DNA from: Lophius americanus
Taxonomy: Eukaryota > Chordata > Actinopteri > Lophiiformes > Lophiidae
DNA length: 64,000 nt
Assembly: GCA_037951165.1 (NCBI GenBank)
Contig: JBBDHG010000169.1
Location: 1,841,501 to 1,905,500 of the forward strand
Direction of reading: 5' to 3'
Shown: one piece after another, positions 35,613 through 48,299 of the stretch
Layout of the letters: every line of letters starts with the position of its first letter
Position numbering within the stretch: the stretch's first letter is position 1
Notes under the pieces: generated by a model
Database searches by the model: none
Told to the model about the DNA's origin: nothing
The model's input: the letters and a program-made list of their open reading frames with translations, nothing else
Position numbers and translations under genes: made by a program

Positions 35613-35849
35613 TTTGCACCCTCCTATCAGAACCAGCATTCAACAATGTGGGTGACACACTTCTGTTGACAAGCTAGCATTGGCTCCCTACGTACATAAA
35701 TGAGCCATGGGCACCCATGATCCTCTGGCCGGTTCACCGCGATCAACCAACACGACCTGCAGCTCTGAGGATTGGATTTGACCCAGATGTCTAACCATAA
35801 AATCTCACCCTTGTCAAAGTTGCTAAGAACCTTACACTAGCCCATTTTC
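35613..35849 (-). mobile_element. Tc1-like fragment, minus strand
   Basis: Plus strand shows TCCTATCAGAACCAGCATTC, GGGCACCCATGATCCTCTGG and CTTGTCAAAGTTGCTAAGAA, the N-terminal half of the transposase gene in reverse. Both termini are absent. Confidence 0.75.
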
Positions 35850-36015
35850 TGGCCTGTCCGGAGCCCTGATTTGAACAAAATTGAACATCTGGCCCAGAAC
35901 TGACTGCCCACAAACGGTCCCCATCCAACCTAACAGAGCTGGAGACGTTTTTTATAGAGTTGTGTGAAGGAGTCTGAAAATCTCTGAATGCACTGCGAAG
36001 TGGTATTTCAGATCA
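35850..36015 (+). mobile_element. Second Tc1-type fragment, plus strand
   Basis: Translates to RSPDLNKIEHLAQN in one frame. This is the Tc1-family box with the third catalytic residue, followed by stops. It is in the opposite orientation to the fragment it touches and appears to come from a different Tc1 subfamily. Confidence 0.6.
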
Positions 36016-37310
36016 GAGCACACCCATGAATTGAGTAGTCTCGCCAATGGAGATCTATGGAAAGTTCAATCAGAAAGACTATCCTTCTGCACACTGCAAA
36101 CAGGATGAGGCTGTAGTTCTTTTGTATCTAATATCCTTTAGGCACAGTGCAAACACCTCACCGATGTTGGAGTTGCAAAACAAATGCTAGATTGGATGTG
36201 TACAGTGATGTTTGGTACACTTTGAACTGCCCTTCAGTTCTACCTCTTCTTCGAATGTGGCCAGGTTGTCGGGTTTTCAGTCAGGCGGATTCCTGACTAT
36301 AAAAGTAAAAGTTAATTCAATTTGTCCAAAGAACGGAACAATGCTACAGAGACAGTAAAGGCCTTGTTATCTGATGACACAGCTGGATCCATCTGAGTTT
36401 GATTTATGCTGTTAGTGCAAATATGGATGCAATAAACAACATTAGCTAAGGCTATTTCATACATTTTCCTTATTTTAGTCATTCTACACAAGAAGAAATA
36501 AAAGTACATGAAAAGACCTAAAATGGTGGGAATGCTTTGTTTCTCCAGTTGGAACCCAAGCAGGGTACAAGAAGCTTACCTTTGAACATATGTACATTTT
36601 TGTTCCTTTTTATAGTTAAACCACCAGAGAATTGGTCCTTAAGAGTTTTCCCCATTTTTTATTCATTTTTTTTTACCATTTTTCATCAAATCATTTATAG
36701 ATTTTCTCTAAGCTTTATTTAAAGAACCAATCCACAGGCATAATTCTATTTTTTTTTTTTCATGTTTGATGTGTAATAATAAAATTAAATGTTCAGAGCA
36801 TTGCAATCTATATATTGTTCTTGTACAACTGATAAGGACAACTTAACAAGTCCCATGGCAAAAAAAGCTGTGACCAAATCTTTGTTTTTCAACTTTTTTA
36901 GCTTATTTCATTTGAAAGAAATCCTAGTTTGGATCAGAAGTTCGAGCCTTTAACTTGTCATAAGTTCAATTATGTCCCCTTTGCTGTCAGCAATTATATT
37001 GTACCTTTAACATTGAACAAAGGTCCATAGTTATCATAGTTATAAGGGCCTGTTCTGTATCTTATTTCTCTCCACAGTCTAGTTTGATGTTTTTAGATTT
37101 GGGTCTCTATTTAACTCTTTCCTTTTTTGAAGTTGAAAGTTTTATCCTTGTTTGTCAAGTTTTGCTTAACACTTCCCATCCTTGTCTGCGTGCCTCAGTA
37201 TCACTTACATTGCTGCAAAAAGTTAAACTATCGGCATGGCACATTATGCCTTTACTGGCCCGAACATTTTCACGGCAATCAAATCAATTATTTAAATATG
37301 TTTACTGTAG
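36016..37310. other. Non-coding spacer
   Basis: AT-rich, with T runs around 36670 and 36750. No gene or repeat family recognised. Confidence 0.45.
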
Positions 37311-37747
37311 ACCCGGAAAGACGGGGACATTATTGAATTGTCATCGCCGCTGTGTCCATAGATCCTTCGTGTTATGGCGATAATTCAAAAACTTTTTCAC
37401 GGATCATTTCCGTGGTTTATTTTCACATAGACTCCAGTAAGAGGAAGAACTGGAGTGATTTTGGGAGCGGTTGGTTCTTAATCTCCAAAAGGTTTTGGGT
37501 CTTCATTTCTCAACTGTGGGTCTGATTTAGTCCAAATTCAGTGCATATGATCCAACTCTGAGGAATATATCGTCTATATATTATTTTACGCACTAGGGGG
37601 AGCTTCTTTACGAAAAACACTGTATTTCAGACATAACGTCAACTTTAATATGAGTTCAAACAGGTGGATTTGCTTGTATAACAGAGGGGATTGGGGGCTT
37701 TTCTGGGGATATACCCCTTGCTGTGGTGGATGACAGCCACGGTCTAA
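37311..37747 (+). mobile_element. Helitron-like repeat, copy 12 (complete, short form)
   Basis: Starts with a diverged fold-back (ACCCGGAAAGACGGGGA), then ATTGTCATCGCCGCTG, GAGGAAGAACTGGAGTGATT, a single internal module (GCATATGATCCAACTCTGAG), 'GGGGATTGGGGGCTTTTCTG', an imperfect hairpin at 37721-37736, and CTAA|T with CTAA at 37744-37747. About 437 bp: the single-module length class. Confidence 0.75.
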
Positions 37748-39839
37748 TCAATTGTTTGATCGTTTAAAACATGTTATGAAGTTGGGATGAAAAAATAACA
37801 GGGCATCAAACACAACTAACATCAAGGGAATGTGTGTTTTGAGCACAGATTAGATTTTGCTTCCCAAGGTTAAATTATTCCCTGCTCAAGAGTATTTTCT
37901 CTTCAAGATAAAATGTCGGGGTTTGCAAAAAGGACTTTTTTTGCACAGGAAGTCCCAATAGATGTTCTGGACTTGGGCAAAAAAAAATAACGCCAATGGC
38001 GGTGGAGGCAGTTTTCACGCAACGGTGTTGAAATTCACATACTACACAAGTTTACTTACACACAGTTCACCATATGGTAGGATCCTAACTTTCCTCTTCC
38101 TCTTTTTCCTTACTGCTCATCCCTTTAGGGGTCGACACACAACCCTCCACGTTTATCCGGACCTGGGACCGGCTCTGGAACTTCAAGCGCTTGAAATACA
38201 TTCATTGACACAAACTAACAAACTGAAGTCTAATGAATGCGCTTGTTCAAAATGTAATGACAATAACGAACAACAGAGTAGAGTAAAATAAGGCCGCATG
38301 ATCAAACAGAGATATTCCATCATGCTGTTTTTTTCCATATTCTCATGCTCTCTCTCTCTCTCTCTCTTTATCCCCCATAGGACTTGTTTTTTATCCAAAG
38401 TGATGGTTTCAGTAGTTGCGGCAGCCCAGTCGGGTCCTAATGTAGCAACGCTTCTCACCGGGTGGAACATGTTTGCGCTGCCTGTACGGGATAAATTATC
38501 TGAGGAGGCACTTTCATCTCCTATATATCGTTGTTTCATCTCAATAAACCCACGTTGGTTTTCCCCCCTCCGTAGCTTAGATCTTTGTAACTTTGATCAA
38601 GTGCAGTCCGACTCTCTTAAATCCGGAGTTTGCCCGCATAGTTTCTCCACATCTTTCCCCGTATGGGCGGTATTTAAAAAAAGAAAAAGAAAAAAAGAAA
38701 CGGAGTGAGGAGGTTAGGAAAGAAACTGAGATTGTATCTGCCTCCTTTGGCTTGGTTCCCCCACCCCCATCATGTGCCAGTCATAGCACCTTGTTGGTAA
38801 TGCTCCTGCCTTTTCCCACTGTCTGGTGTTTATCCCATTTTGTTTGCGCCTTTGATTTGTTTTCCTGGATCTTGCCTGTTTATTGGATTTTTGACACTCT
38901 CCTCTCCCCTGTCAGATTTGTTTGCCTGCGCGGTGTGTCTTCTGCGGCTTTGACCCTGACCTGCCACACCTTCCTGTAAGCCTCGTGTTCATTACATTTT
39001 TCTGCTAAATAAATTATTGAGCTGCAGCAACTCTGCCTCCAGAGTCCGCATCCGAGTCAATTCCTCTTGTTCCCCGTTTCTCTGCATGCACACGGCTGAG
39101 CGGGAGGAGGGGAGGAGATTGAAATGCCGGAGCTGAGATGCAAACATATACGTTCCTGCTACAGTGGTAACAACAGGCGGCCTCTTGTTTGCGCTCTGGA
39201 TTAAAAGTCATGTTCTTTTGTTTTTATCTCCGATGTGAATCTGGGATATGAGTCGTTACACCCACAGATCCTTCACAGGATGCAAAAGAAGAAAAAAATA
39301 AGACTATCTGGCATTATCTTTCAGAGTGAAGTCATATTCGATGATTTGGATGTGCCAGCCCCGAGGCTGCAGACCAATTCAAGCGTGCTACGCCAGCATA
39401 GGATTGGCTGTGAGGAGGAGGGGCTGCAGTTTCACATCAAGTGCAAATATGTTATTTGAAACATCCAGTGTCAGATATGGACCGGGCTGGAGCTAATCAG
39501 TGTTCTGAGATTGTTGTTATCAGGCCTTTGAGTCCATAATCTCAAGCATGGGCGAGAATGTGGTCCGTTCTCTCTCTCTCCTCTGTTTCCCTGCACGGCA
39601 CGGCACACATAATCACAAAGACAGTGTGTGACCACCAACAGCTGCTTCACACATTACTGTGTACACTTACTGTTTTCTTTTACTTTGACACGGCGGCCCA
39701 AGAGCTTCTTCCTTAAGGCGTCCGTCCCTCCCCAGGGCCTTCTGCCAGAGGACGCACTTTGTCCTGTTTTCCTTCGTCAGCTTTGCACGTTCATTCTCAA
39801 ATGCATTCGTGGATCAGTCCCAATGCGTTTTCAATCAGC
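37748..39839. other. Non-coding sequence with repeat fragments
   Basis: A teleost interspersed repeat is recognisable at about 38090-38185 (CTTTAGGGGTCGACACACAA, TTTATCCGGACCTGGGACCG). There is a (CT)n tract at 38348-38368. The block 38780-39060 (ending AAATAAATTATTGAGCTGCA then CTCTGCCTCCAGAGTCCGCA) could be a decayed LTR, without proof. Frames of 109-136 codons here have no recognisable domains. Confidence 0.35.
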
Positions 39840-39947
39840 CGTTACATTAAAACCGACTGACTAATATAGGGGCCGTTGCTGCTCCCCAAACAGCTCTGTG
39901 TGCTCCGACACCAGAACCAGCGTTAACCTGTTCAGACATTTGAGATA
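39840..39947 (-). mobile_element. Tc1-like deletion remnant
   Basis: Plus strand TTACATTAAAACCGACTGAC at 39841 is the reversed 3' terminal repeat. About 40 bp later CTCCGACACCAGAACCAGCG is an internal transposase block, so most of the gene is deleted. Confidence 0.65.
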
Positions 39948-40944
39948 TTTATGTACGTATATATAAATATACTGCGTCATTTATCAGAGCATCATAGTCT
40001 GTTTTATAAAATCTCTGTCCTGTCAGAAATATCTATGTCTTAAAAGTCAACTTTTCAAAGGATCAGCATCTTTTCAGTTTTTTGATGTTTTCCACGGCCG
40101 TTTTTTATCGATAACTTATTTTATGAATTAGTAGAACTTTGTCAACCAAATAAACAAAGTACAGCTCAACATTTAAATGGGTTGCATCAGTTCCGTTGAT
40201 TTATACCAGCTCTAAAAAAGAAATAAAAAATTGTCATAACAGTAAAATACAGTATTTAAGTTGCATTTGGACATATATTACAAACACTACTTTCACCTAC
40301 GTGGTCCATGTCTCCGCCCACATAGACTGTGCGAGACATCAAACCCGTAAAAAAGAACAATCAAAGTGCTGTGCTGTCTGATCCATCTGTCACCGGGTCT
40401 ATAAGGTACGCCTCAGAACCAGCCGTCACTGCTGGATGTGAACATTCGACCCCTTCACTCTGGTCCAGAGATGTCTATCTGCAGTGATGGTAAGGTTCTG
40501 CTGGGGAGAACCGTGGGAGGACAGGGAGAGAGGGAGAGGGAGTTGAGACAGCAGCTGGATGCGGGTGAGCAAGGCGACCCGTGAATAAAATTATCATAGT
40601 GTATAAGAATTCCGCAGAGTGAGGATGGAGCCGTTTCAAACGGGGAACATATATAATGCGAGGAACATTCCACCCACATTGGACCTGCTAGCAAGGCAGC
40701 GGTCACTCCCTCTATCTGTTAATGGAGAATTCAGTCTGCAGTGTGGTGATACCCCTTCTGCGACTTATCAGCACTGCAGCTGAGTACTTATTGTTTCAAA
40801 CGTCAGTTCTGTTTTTTTTTACACTACCTGCAGGTCTCTTATAGGCCCCTCCTCCTTGACAGTATAGTATTAAAATATTGAATATTTTTGATACGGAACG
40901 ATTTCATTTCCTGTCAAAAGACCATCGAGCAGGTTCCGTTCAAC
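39948..40944. other. Non-coding spacer
   Basis: No repeat family recognised. The segment 40470-40720 is less AT-rich but holds no recognisable protein. Confidence 0.45.
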
Positions 40945-41315
40945 ATAGTTGATGGGTATAACCTCAAAACCCCCACAATCCACTGCATTGTACAAGTAGT
41001 ACCCGATTGAACTTCTCAAAATAAATGTGAACTTATTTCTGAAAAACGTGTTTTTTCATTAAAAAGCTCTCATTAGTTAGTAAATATGATTTATACAAGA
41101 TAGATCCCCTCGAGTCGATTCAAATCAACCAAATTTGGACTAGATCGGAACAACGGACCAAATGATTCCAGTTATTCCTCGCAGTAAGGTCTACATGAGT
41201 AAAATATTTGAAAATTATCCTGTAATCATTTTTAACTTATCGCGTTAGCAGGAAAGATTTGAGGACGTTGGACGTGGCGACGACACTTCCATAATATCCC
41301 AGACTTTTTTGGGGT
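40945..41315 (-). mobile_element. Helitron-like repeat, copy 13
   Basis: Minus-strand copy. The 3' hairpin is decayed (plus strand GTTGATGGGTATAACC). The body is good (CCCCTCGAGTCGATTCAAAT, TTTGGACTAGATCGGAACAA, TTATCGCGTTAGCAGG). The 5' end on the minus strand reads ACCCCAAAAAAGTCTGGGAT then ATTATGG, from 41314. Confidence 0.75.
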
Positions 41316-41826
41316 TGTAAGTGCTGTTCTGTCATTTTGCCGAACCAAAATAAGAAGTTGCAGCAAAGTACCAAATGAAAAGCACATCCGTTAGCAACAG
41401 CTGCACTTTAGAGGAACTTGTATCCCCTTTTTTGGACTAAACACTTTTCACACTCAGCAGTGTGATTATTTTGCATATATAGGTGGTGTTGCCTATGGGT
41501 GCAGAATGTACATTTCTCTTTTTTTTAATTCAAAGTCATATTCACTGAAGCCAAAATGTGTCCAAACACAAAAATGCTACTCTGGTTGAAAACTATTTGT
41601 TGGCTCTGTGTTTGCATTTGTGACGGTCGCACTGCTCCGCACGGAGCCACATGACTGATCACGATGTGTTCAGGGACTGTTCATGAATATATTTATTGTA
41701 TGTATTGAATATGCATTAGGGAGAGTCAATTAAAGATTCTTAGCAAACTCCCAGCTCCAGCAGAAACTGCTGCTTACACAAGGAGCGATAATTCGAAACT
41801 TCCTGGTTTCTGAAAATGATAATCGT
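41316..41826. other. Non-coding spacer
   Basis: No feature recognised. Confidence 0.5.
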
Positions 41827-42628
41827 TTCAAAGAAAAGTTGGGGATGCTACGAAATCGTCATCGTCGACAGAGCCTTCATGTTATTGCGATAACCCGAAA
41901 AAACTGTTTTGTGGACCTTTTTCAAATTTTATACCTCCATAAAAATCACATTGACGAAGAACTGTAATTCGGGGGGGAAAAGCGTCGTTCTTACATTTCC
42001 AACACTAGAGGGCAGCTTCATCTCTAAAAGTTTTGGACCATAATTTCTTGACCGTTGGTCCAATTTATTCCAAATTTGATGCATATGAATCGACTCGAAG
42101 AGATCTGTATAATATATTTGTATTTTAATGTATTAATTTGTATTTTACTCAATTTGTTGAGCTTTGTTTATTTTGTTTTTTAACAAAAAAAGTTGAAAAT
42201 TTAATTTCAGGAATTCAAGATCTTACATTGCAGATCTCCTGATCGTACAATGCAGGGGATTGGTGGTTTTACAGTTATATACCTTTGCTTTCCTGGATCT
42301 ATCTCCATTTATCTTGTATGTATCATATTTTACTCACTAGGGGGAGCTTTTCTATGAAAAATACTGTTTTCCAGACCTTCCTTCCTAAACATTCAGATGG
42401 TTTAGTTCATTTTTGGTGAATAAGACTCAACTCAATGTAATGCATCTTCTGTAGTGTGTATATTTTTGACTTGAGGGGGCTTTGTTTTAATGAAGAACAC
42501 TGTTTTCATTAAAACATATAAAGTCACCTTTAATTTTAAGAGTTCAATCAGGGTGGTTGTACTATGAAAGGGATTCAGGGCTTTTCTAGGATAGACCCCT
42601 GCTGTCGAGGACGACAGCGTAGGCCCAG
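41827..42628 (+). mobile_element. Helitron-like repeat, copy 14 (long form)
   Basis: The diverged 5' end (GAAAAGTTGGGGATGCTACG) is followed by the head block and several internal modules (GCATATGAATCGACTCGAAG at about 42078; later modules are shuffled). It ends with 'GGATTCAGGGCTTTTCTAGG', a perfect six-pair hairpin at 42602-42617 (CTGTCG-AGGA-CGACAG) and CCAG (42625-42628) where others have CTAG. About 800 bp. The 129-codon frame at 42564-42953 begins inside it and is not convincing as a gene. Confidence 0.75.
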
Positions 42629-44338
42629 CTTTAATTCAAGGCGATTATGCTATTTAGTTTTTTCTATACTTCAAATTGCAGCTATTATTTCATGGTTTCG
42701 TTATGTGAAGAAAAATACGTATCTGCTCTTTATTCCTGTTGACAATCAAATCACAACATGTTTTAAGAAATGGCCAGTGTTCACACAACCTGACCAAAAA
42801 GTAATATTTGAAATGTACCAGTGTAAATGTAGGTCTGGAGCCCTCTGCAGTCCATCTCCTCTATTTGGTCTTTCTCTGGTGATATTTTCAGCAGCACAGA
42901 CGCGTCTGAATGCTATCAATAATATTGTAGGAGCAATTCAGGCAGTTGATTAACCTTGAGCCCAATTCACTTGTCTGCAACTACACACAACTGCCCCCAA
43001 CTTGAATCATGAAGATTACAGTATTCTGCAGCGCAAAATGTCTCAATAATAGCATATGGATCCGATAATATTGTAGCTGAGAGAAGAAGGTGACAGATAA
43101 CCTGAACATATCTCTACATAAAGCAGCCGCTCTAGGGAGGGGAGCCAGAGATTTTCACAAACCTCAGTCAGAGCAAAGATCGATGAGACATGAGACCTAG
43201 ACAGGGATGCGCTTGTTGCTAACAGCCCACAAATCAGCTGCTGTCTGCAATGATCAACCCGTCAGCTCCATTTAAGATGTTAAGGAAAATCCATGTTCCA
43301 TTTCAAAATTTAAGGGCCAGGTTTAAAGGACGTGAGGCTCCTTCTGTAAGAGGGAGATGTAAAAGCGTGTTTTTAGTCTCCAGATTATTTAAAGGTGAGT
43401 TTTAAGTGTGACGCTGACACTGCATTTAAAGCAAGTTTTAATGCAAGGTCCTCAACGATGAATAAAGTATTAGTTTGACTGGATAAGAGCAAATGCAGCC
43501 ATGTTTATCTAACGAGGATGAAGAAGGTAGCTTCACATTGCCGGGAAATTGTGGTGCAAATCTAATTTTTTCTTTTTTTCTGCTTTTTTTTTCAGATTCC
43601 AGGCACTTTCATATGTGGTCCCAAATCAGATATATTTCTGATTCCTTCTGAAGTGACAGCAGAGTGCCGTCACATCAGAATTCATGAGGCTGTTTTTCCC
43701 ACTGAGAACTCTCACTTCAATATTTTGGAGGCAATGATGGACAAAGTCAAATATGGTGGGTTGCAGCAATGAGAAATGGTGGAGACTTGGTTACAACTTT
43801 TATAGTTACAATGCTTCAAACAATTCTTAGAATCTTTTTTTTTCCTTTCTTGCCCAAAGGTTGATTCTCTGTCGCTGCTACTGTCACCATAGTAAACAAG
43901 GGAAAAAATAAATGCCAGCATAATGAATAATTGATAATGAATGAATATGCAAATTCCAATTTCTTCTTCAACAGCATGCTCGTTGAAAAGATCGCGACGT
44001 CTCCAATAGAGCTAACATACGAAGATGGGTGTGAATGGTCAAGTCAAAAAGATTGGATTTCAATTTAAATCTGAAATGTCTCACTCTCAGCTGTAGCGCG
44101 GAGTTAGCCTGAGGTGTGGACGGCAGTTATTCGGACTAGCAGCAGAGTTGATGACATGCTGGCTGATGAAACAGTACGTCATTAAAAAAAGGAAAATATT
44201 ATCTCCATTACAAGCTGCAACCCTCCAGACTACAGGACTGTGTCTGCTGTCTGTGTCATTTTCACACAAGACACAGAGGTTTAACCTGAATCATCTGAAT
44301 CTCTTCTCTTTTGGCTTCTTTCTTCTGAAATTTCTTTT
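42629..44338. other. Non-coding spacer
   Basis: No gene or repeat family recognised. Short homopolymer T runs lie around 43570-43590. Confidence 0.45.
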
Positions 44339-44605
44339 AGGAATTCTGACTTTATTCTCAGAATCTTGATTTTAAACTCCGTGTAGTGACTATAAACTAA
44401 GAATTCAGACTTTTATTTCAGAATTCTGACTTTAAACTAAGAATTCAGATTTTTATTTATTCAGAATTGTGACTTAAACTAAGAATCCTGACTTTATTCT
44501 CAGAATTCTGACTTGAAACACAAAAAAATATATATCGTGTAGCTCTATTTAGAAAATAAAGTGGGAATTCTAAGTTTGAAGTCAGAATTCTGATGACTAA
44601 GTCAG
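44339..44605 (+). repeat. Degenerate tandem repeat of AATTCTGACTT/AAGTCAGAATT
   Basis: Roughly 25-30 bp units alternating GAATTCTGACTTTA and TAAGAATTCAGACTT. Because GAATTC is self-complementary and both orientations occur, the array can fold on itself. Confidence 0.85.
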
Positions 44606-45279
44606 GCCTCACTTTGGCATTTGTGGCACTAACTCTCTTCCATAGTTCTCTTTAAACTTTAAAAATATGCCTAAATTTAAGGAAATCATTTCTGTGTGTG
44701 GGCGGCAGCTGGGTATAAACGTGTATTTTAATCTCTGCACCATGGTACAAACTCTGCACCATCCACTTTGGATCAGGTTACTGTTGGTCAAGAAACCTGG
44801 TCATAGAAAATGAGATTCCAGCCTTTCTAAGTCCTCGCCAAACAGGTAAAAGTTCCCTCCTTATTTGTTTGTCCATACGTCCATCTCTAACAGGAATTGT
44901 CTTCAGAAAGTAAAAAAAATGCAGCAGATAATCTAATAAAGTCTATTAAATGCTTTAAAGTCTCTTGCGTGGCTATTCTAAGTTAAGCCTGAATTATATA
45001 CCTAAAGTAAACGTATATGTCTCCATGACTATATCAGGTGTATTTTGCATAACTTTGATGTCTATGGACCTGAAATATAATACAATTAAATGAATAGTAC
45101 AATTATATCTATTTACAGTGTCAGTAATATTGTACCTGTTACTATGAATGAGTTCTCTGTGACTTTAAAACACATGTGGCTGAAAACATCACTATATTAC
45201 ATTTATTACTAAATTCTCTCCTTCCTCTCCTTCTTCTATGTCTTTCAGCTGTTCCCTTTCAGGCTTTGCTTATCATTCG
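44606..45279. other. Non-coding spacer
   Basis: No feature recognised. Confidence 0.45.
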
Positions 45280-45930
45280 TTCATCCTCAGACGAGCTCAG
45301 TGACGTTTGTGGGCGTCCCGTTCCTCAATGCACCCTGCTAACTCCCCAGTGCTGTCATCAGGATCTTCTGCAGGGTGGGCTTCAGGGTCCAGCATTCACA
45401 TACGTATAGGAGAACGGAGACAACGGTCGCAGAGAAGAAACTGAACTTTGTATGTCGGCAAGGTTGGACTTCCATAAACACTGGCCTTTCCTGCTGGAGT
45501 TCTCCTCATCTTAAAGTCCTACTCTGAAGATCTGATTCAAGCCAAGCCCCAGGTATTTGGTTGGGGAAGATATTGTAGGTGATAACTTGGGTTTTCTTAT
45601 GCTGCCTATTAAGCCTGAAACCAACTTTGTTACATTCTGTCTCCACACTGGCAAGAAGCTCCTGCACTGCTGATCAGACGGTAGGCTGATGTCGTCAGCA
45701 TAGTCCAGGTCTGTTACAGGACTACTACAGGGAATCACCTGGACCACCTTTGAGTTTTACTGAGGCCGAGTTCTTGCCCCCATCCACTAAAAGACTGCCA
45801 GAGGGCATAGTCCAGGACTATGATGTCACAAGTCTTGCTCGTGTGCCTGTCTGCACGGTCTGTATGTCCTGAAGAAGGTCCGGAGGGGACACCATAGGCC
45901 TTGGGTGTCGTCTTCGTTGCAGCCAACACA
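45280..45930 (-). mobile_element. LINE reverse-transcriptase fragment with YADD, broken frame
   Basis: Minus-strand pieces in order: DIIVLDYALWQSFSG (about 45780-45850), then PVTDLDYADDISLPSDQQ with the catalytic YADD at 45691-45702, then a spacer ending FKYLG-like PTKYLGLGL, then KFSFFSATVVSVLLYVCECWTL (about 45375-45440). These are palm and post-palm segments of a non-LTR reverse transcriptase. Several frameshifts and stops separate them, so it is a dead copy. The clade is not assigned. Confidence 0.8.
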
Positions 45931-47244
45931 CAGTATTAAAAATAATCAACTTATTTTCTCAGAACTTCTTTGATAAGCACTGCCTCAAACGGAACAGAAA
46001 CAACACACACATGTGGGTCTACACTGGTGTTGTGGGATAGGACCAAGAGGACTCTCCGTTTGGCAGAGCTGGATAGCCAATATGCCCATAATGTAAAATG
46101 TAAAAATTTAACTTTTGGCTGTAAATTCCTGCTTTTTTCCACTAGTGGGAGCTCTATGCACATAGGACAACCTTTGGTTGTGATATAAATCAGTGTTCTG
46201 CTCAGTAAAAGCTAGATAGAAAGGCGGTTATCGCCACATCTGAATTGTGTCAGTTTACCTATGACACACATGCATTTACTAGTTATCTCTGTAAATCTGG
46301 AGATATCTGGTAAAATGATTGTATTCATGTTAAACTTTCCTTTTTTAACAGAACCTATAACTTTAATTAACATTGCTGCTTTTTGGTCATGTTTTTAAAA
46401 TAGTTATTATATTTTTTATTGATGCTTTTATCTGCTTATACTTTGTAGCACTTGATCCAAATATAAAGTGCGTTATATATTAAATATATAATGTTTATTA
46501 TTATGTAGACCGTTACAACAAAAGCCAGCATTTAGCCTTTCAAACAGATTCAAAGATTTGTTGCAGAGGCTATTTTGCAGTAATTCACATTATATTCACA
46601 CACAACAGCATCAATATGAGCTTTGAGCTTCAGTGCGCAGTTTAACGACATCCTGACACTGTGGACAGCAGGGGGCAGGGAATCAAACCACCAACCATCC
46701 AAAGAGTGGAGCCACAGCCACAAAGATCATTCTGCTGATCACTGAGCTGAAATTCCATAAAAATCAAATTCTGCTGATAATTGTCTGTGGGTTCATCAAG
46801 TGACCACTTTCACAAAGCGACCCTGTTCCCAGAGCCTAATTAGATGGTTCTAGCCGCTGCTGCTCTTTAGATCTAACACTACAAGCAAACATTTGCTCTA
46901 CTTCAACATCTAATTAGTGTTTACAGCAGAGAGCAGGAACCTCTGTTAGAGTTCAAACACGACTGTAGTGGCCTGCACAAAGGCCCGACCTGCATCATCG
47001 GCTCGATTATGTTCAGCCTGCATCCTCGCGGTAAATTCTCTCATTCATCACAAAGCTTACTCATTAATTGGCAGGTCGGGGATTTCCTCAGCTGGGAAGT
47101 CGACACATCCTCTCCTCCTCCCTCTTCAATCCAAGGGATTCTGTTGCAACCATCGACATTAGACTGACAAGACGGAGATCAGACACACTGATCCCGCCTT
47201 TGAAAACTATTTGACACCAGGCTTTCTTTCGAATTACTTTTTTC
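45931..47244. other. Non-coding sequence with a decayed retroposon end
   Basis: At 46655-46720, 'GGGAATCAAACCACCAACCA' resembles the end of a common fish retroposon. The rest is unrecognised. Confidence 0.35.
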
Positions 47245-47370
47245 TACCTCCGCCAAGGAGGAAAGGTTTTCTCTTTATATTTGTTTGTGAGGGGAATTAC
47301 GGGAAAAGCTACAGGTTGGATTTGCATGAATGTAGGTTTTGGCATATCCTAGAGGGTTTTTGGTGATGTT
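47245..47370 (+). repeat. Interspersed repeat with CTCCGCCAAGGAGG start
   Basis: 'CTACCTCCGCCAAGGAGG' followed by TTTATATTTGTTTGTGAGGG, AATTACGGGAAAAGCTACAG and TTGGATTTGCATGAA. A reversed, shorter copy lies at 53085-53172. I recognise the family from teleost sequence but not its class. Confidence 0.55.
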
Positions 47371-48299
47371 ACGTATTTTGCAGAATTTATAATATATATC
47401 ATTTTCTTTGGACAAATTCTACTACGGTGATTGATTCCCCCCATTTTCAATCCCCTGAGGGTTTTCCTGAAAGCAGGTTTTTCATAAACCTTAAGTTTAA
47501 CCCTGACCTCTGGTTTGAGGAACCCGGATATGATCAACTCATCCAGAACATCGATCATCGTTCCAGAACAGCTGATCTGAGTGGGTTCAATCAATCGTTT
47601 GTGTTGGGTGGACACAGAACTCGCTTGAGGAAATTATATATTTTATACGAGAAGGCTTCAGAATTCAGAATTATACAGTATCAACCTAACAAATGAGAGA
47701 ATGTTGTCGAAGACATGTGCCTGATTGGTCATTGATCAACTTCAACATCATATTCTCTTTGAGTTATTCTTGAATTTAAAAGCAAATAGTTTGTTGTTCA
47801 TTGCTCAAACAACTGTTAGTCCTTCTCAAAGTAAAGAAAACAGTGACATATCTTTAAAACAGCATCAATGACCCCATGGAAGGTGACCTATGGACATCAT
47901 ACTTCACCCCCCTAATATGGTTATGGTTCAATGGATGGACACTATCCTCCTAACATGGTACCCAATGTATGCTTGAAAAAGATAAGTCACTCACAACCCT
48001 CATCTCCCTTTTCGTAATAATTTCTTTGAATGCTACTTATCCTCTTTGTGTGCTCAGGTTTGTGTCCTCCAATATTTTAAATACAAAATGTTCCTTTGTT
48101 CCTACAAGTGTTTCGTGTTCAAGTGTGTCCAGAGTGCTTTACAGCAAAATCTTCCACAACAAGGACAAGTGCGTCCGACAGCTGTGCTTCAGGCTCAGGA
48201 GGTGGAGGAGGAGGAGGAGTCAGGAACAAACTCAGGGTTTGTTGAAGAAAACCTTCCAGTGAGCAGATTGAGTTTACAGTGCAAGTTACCATTGTAGCT
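47371..48299. other. Non-coding spacer
   Basis: A GGAGGTGGAGGAGGAGGAGG tract lies near 48197-48219. The short frames there are chance. Confidence 0.45.

Noticed and set aside
38298..38979. Overlapping frames of 136 and 128 codons
   Set aside because: Pyrimidine-rich, low-complexity translation with no recognisable domain, overlapping in different phases.
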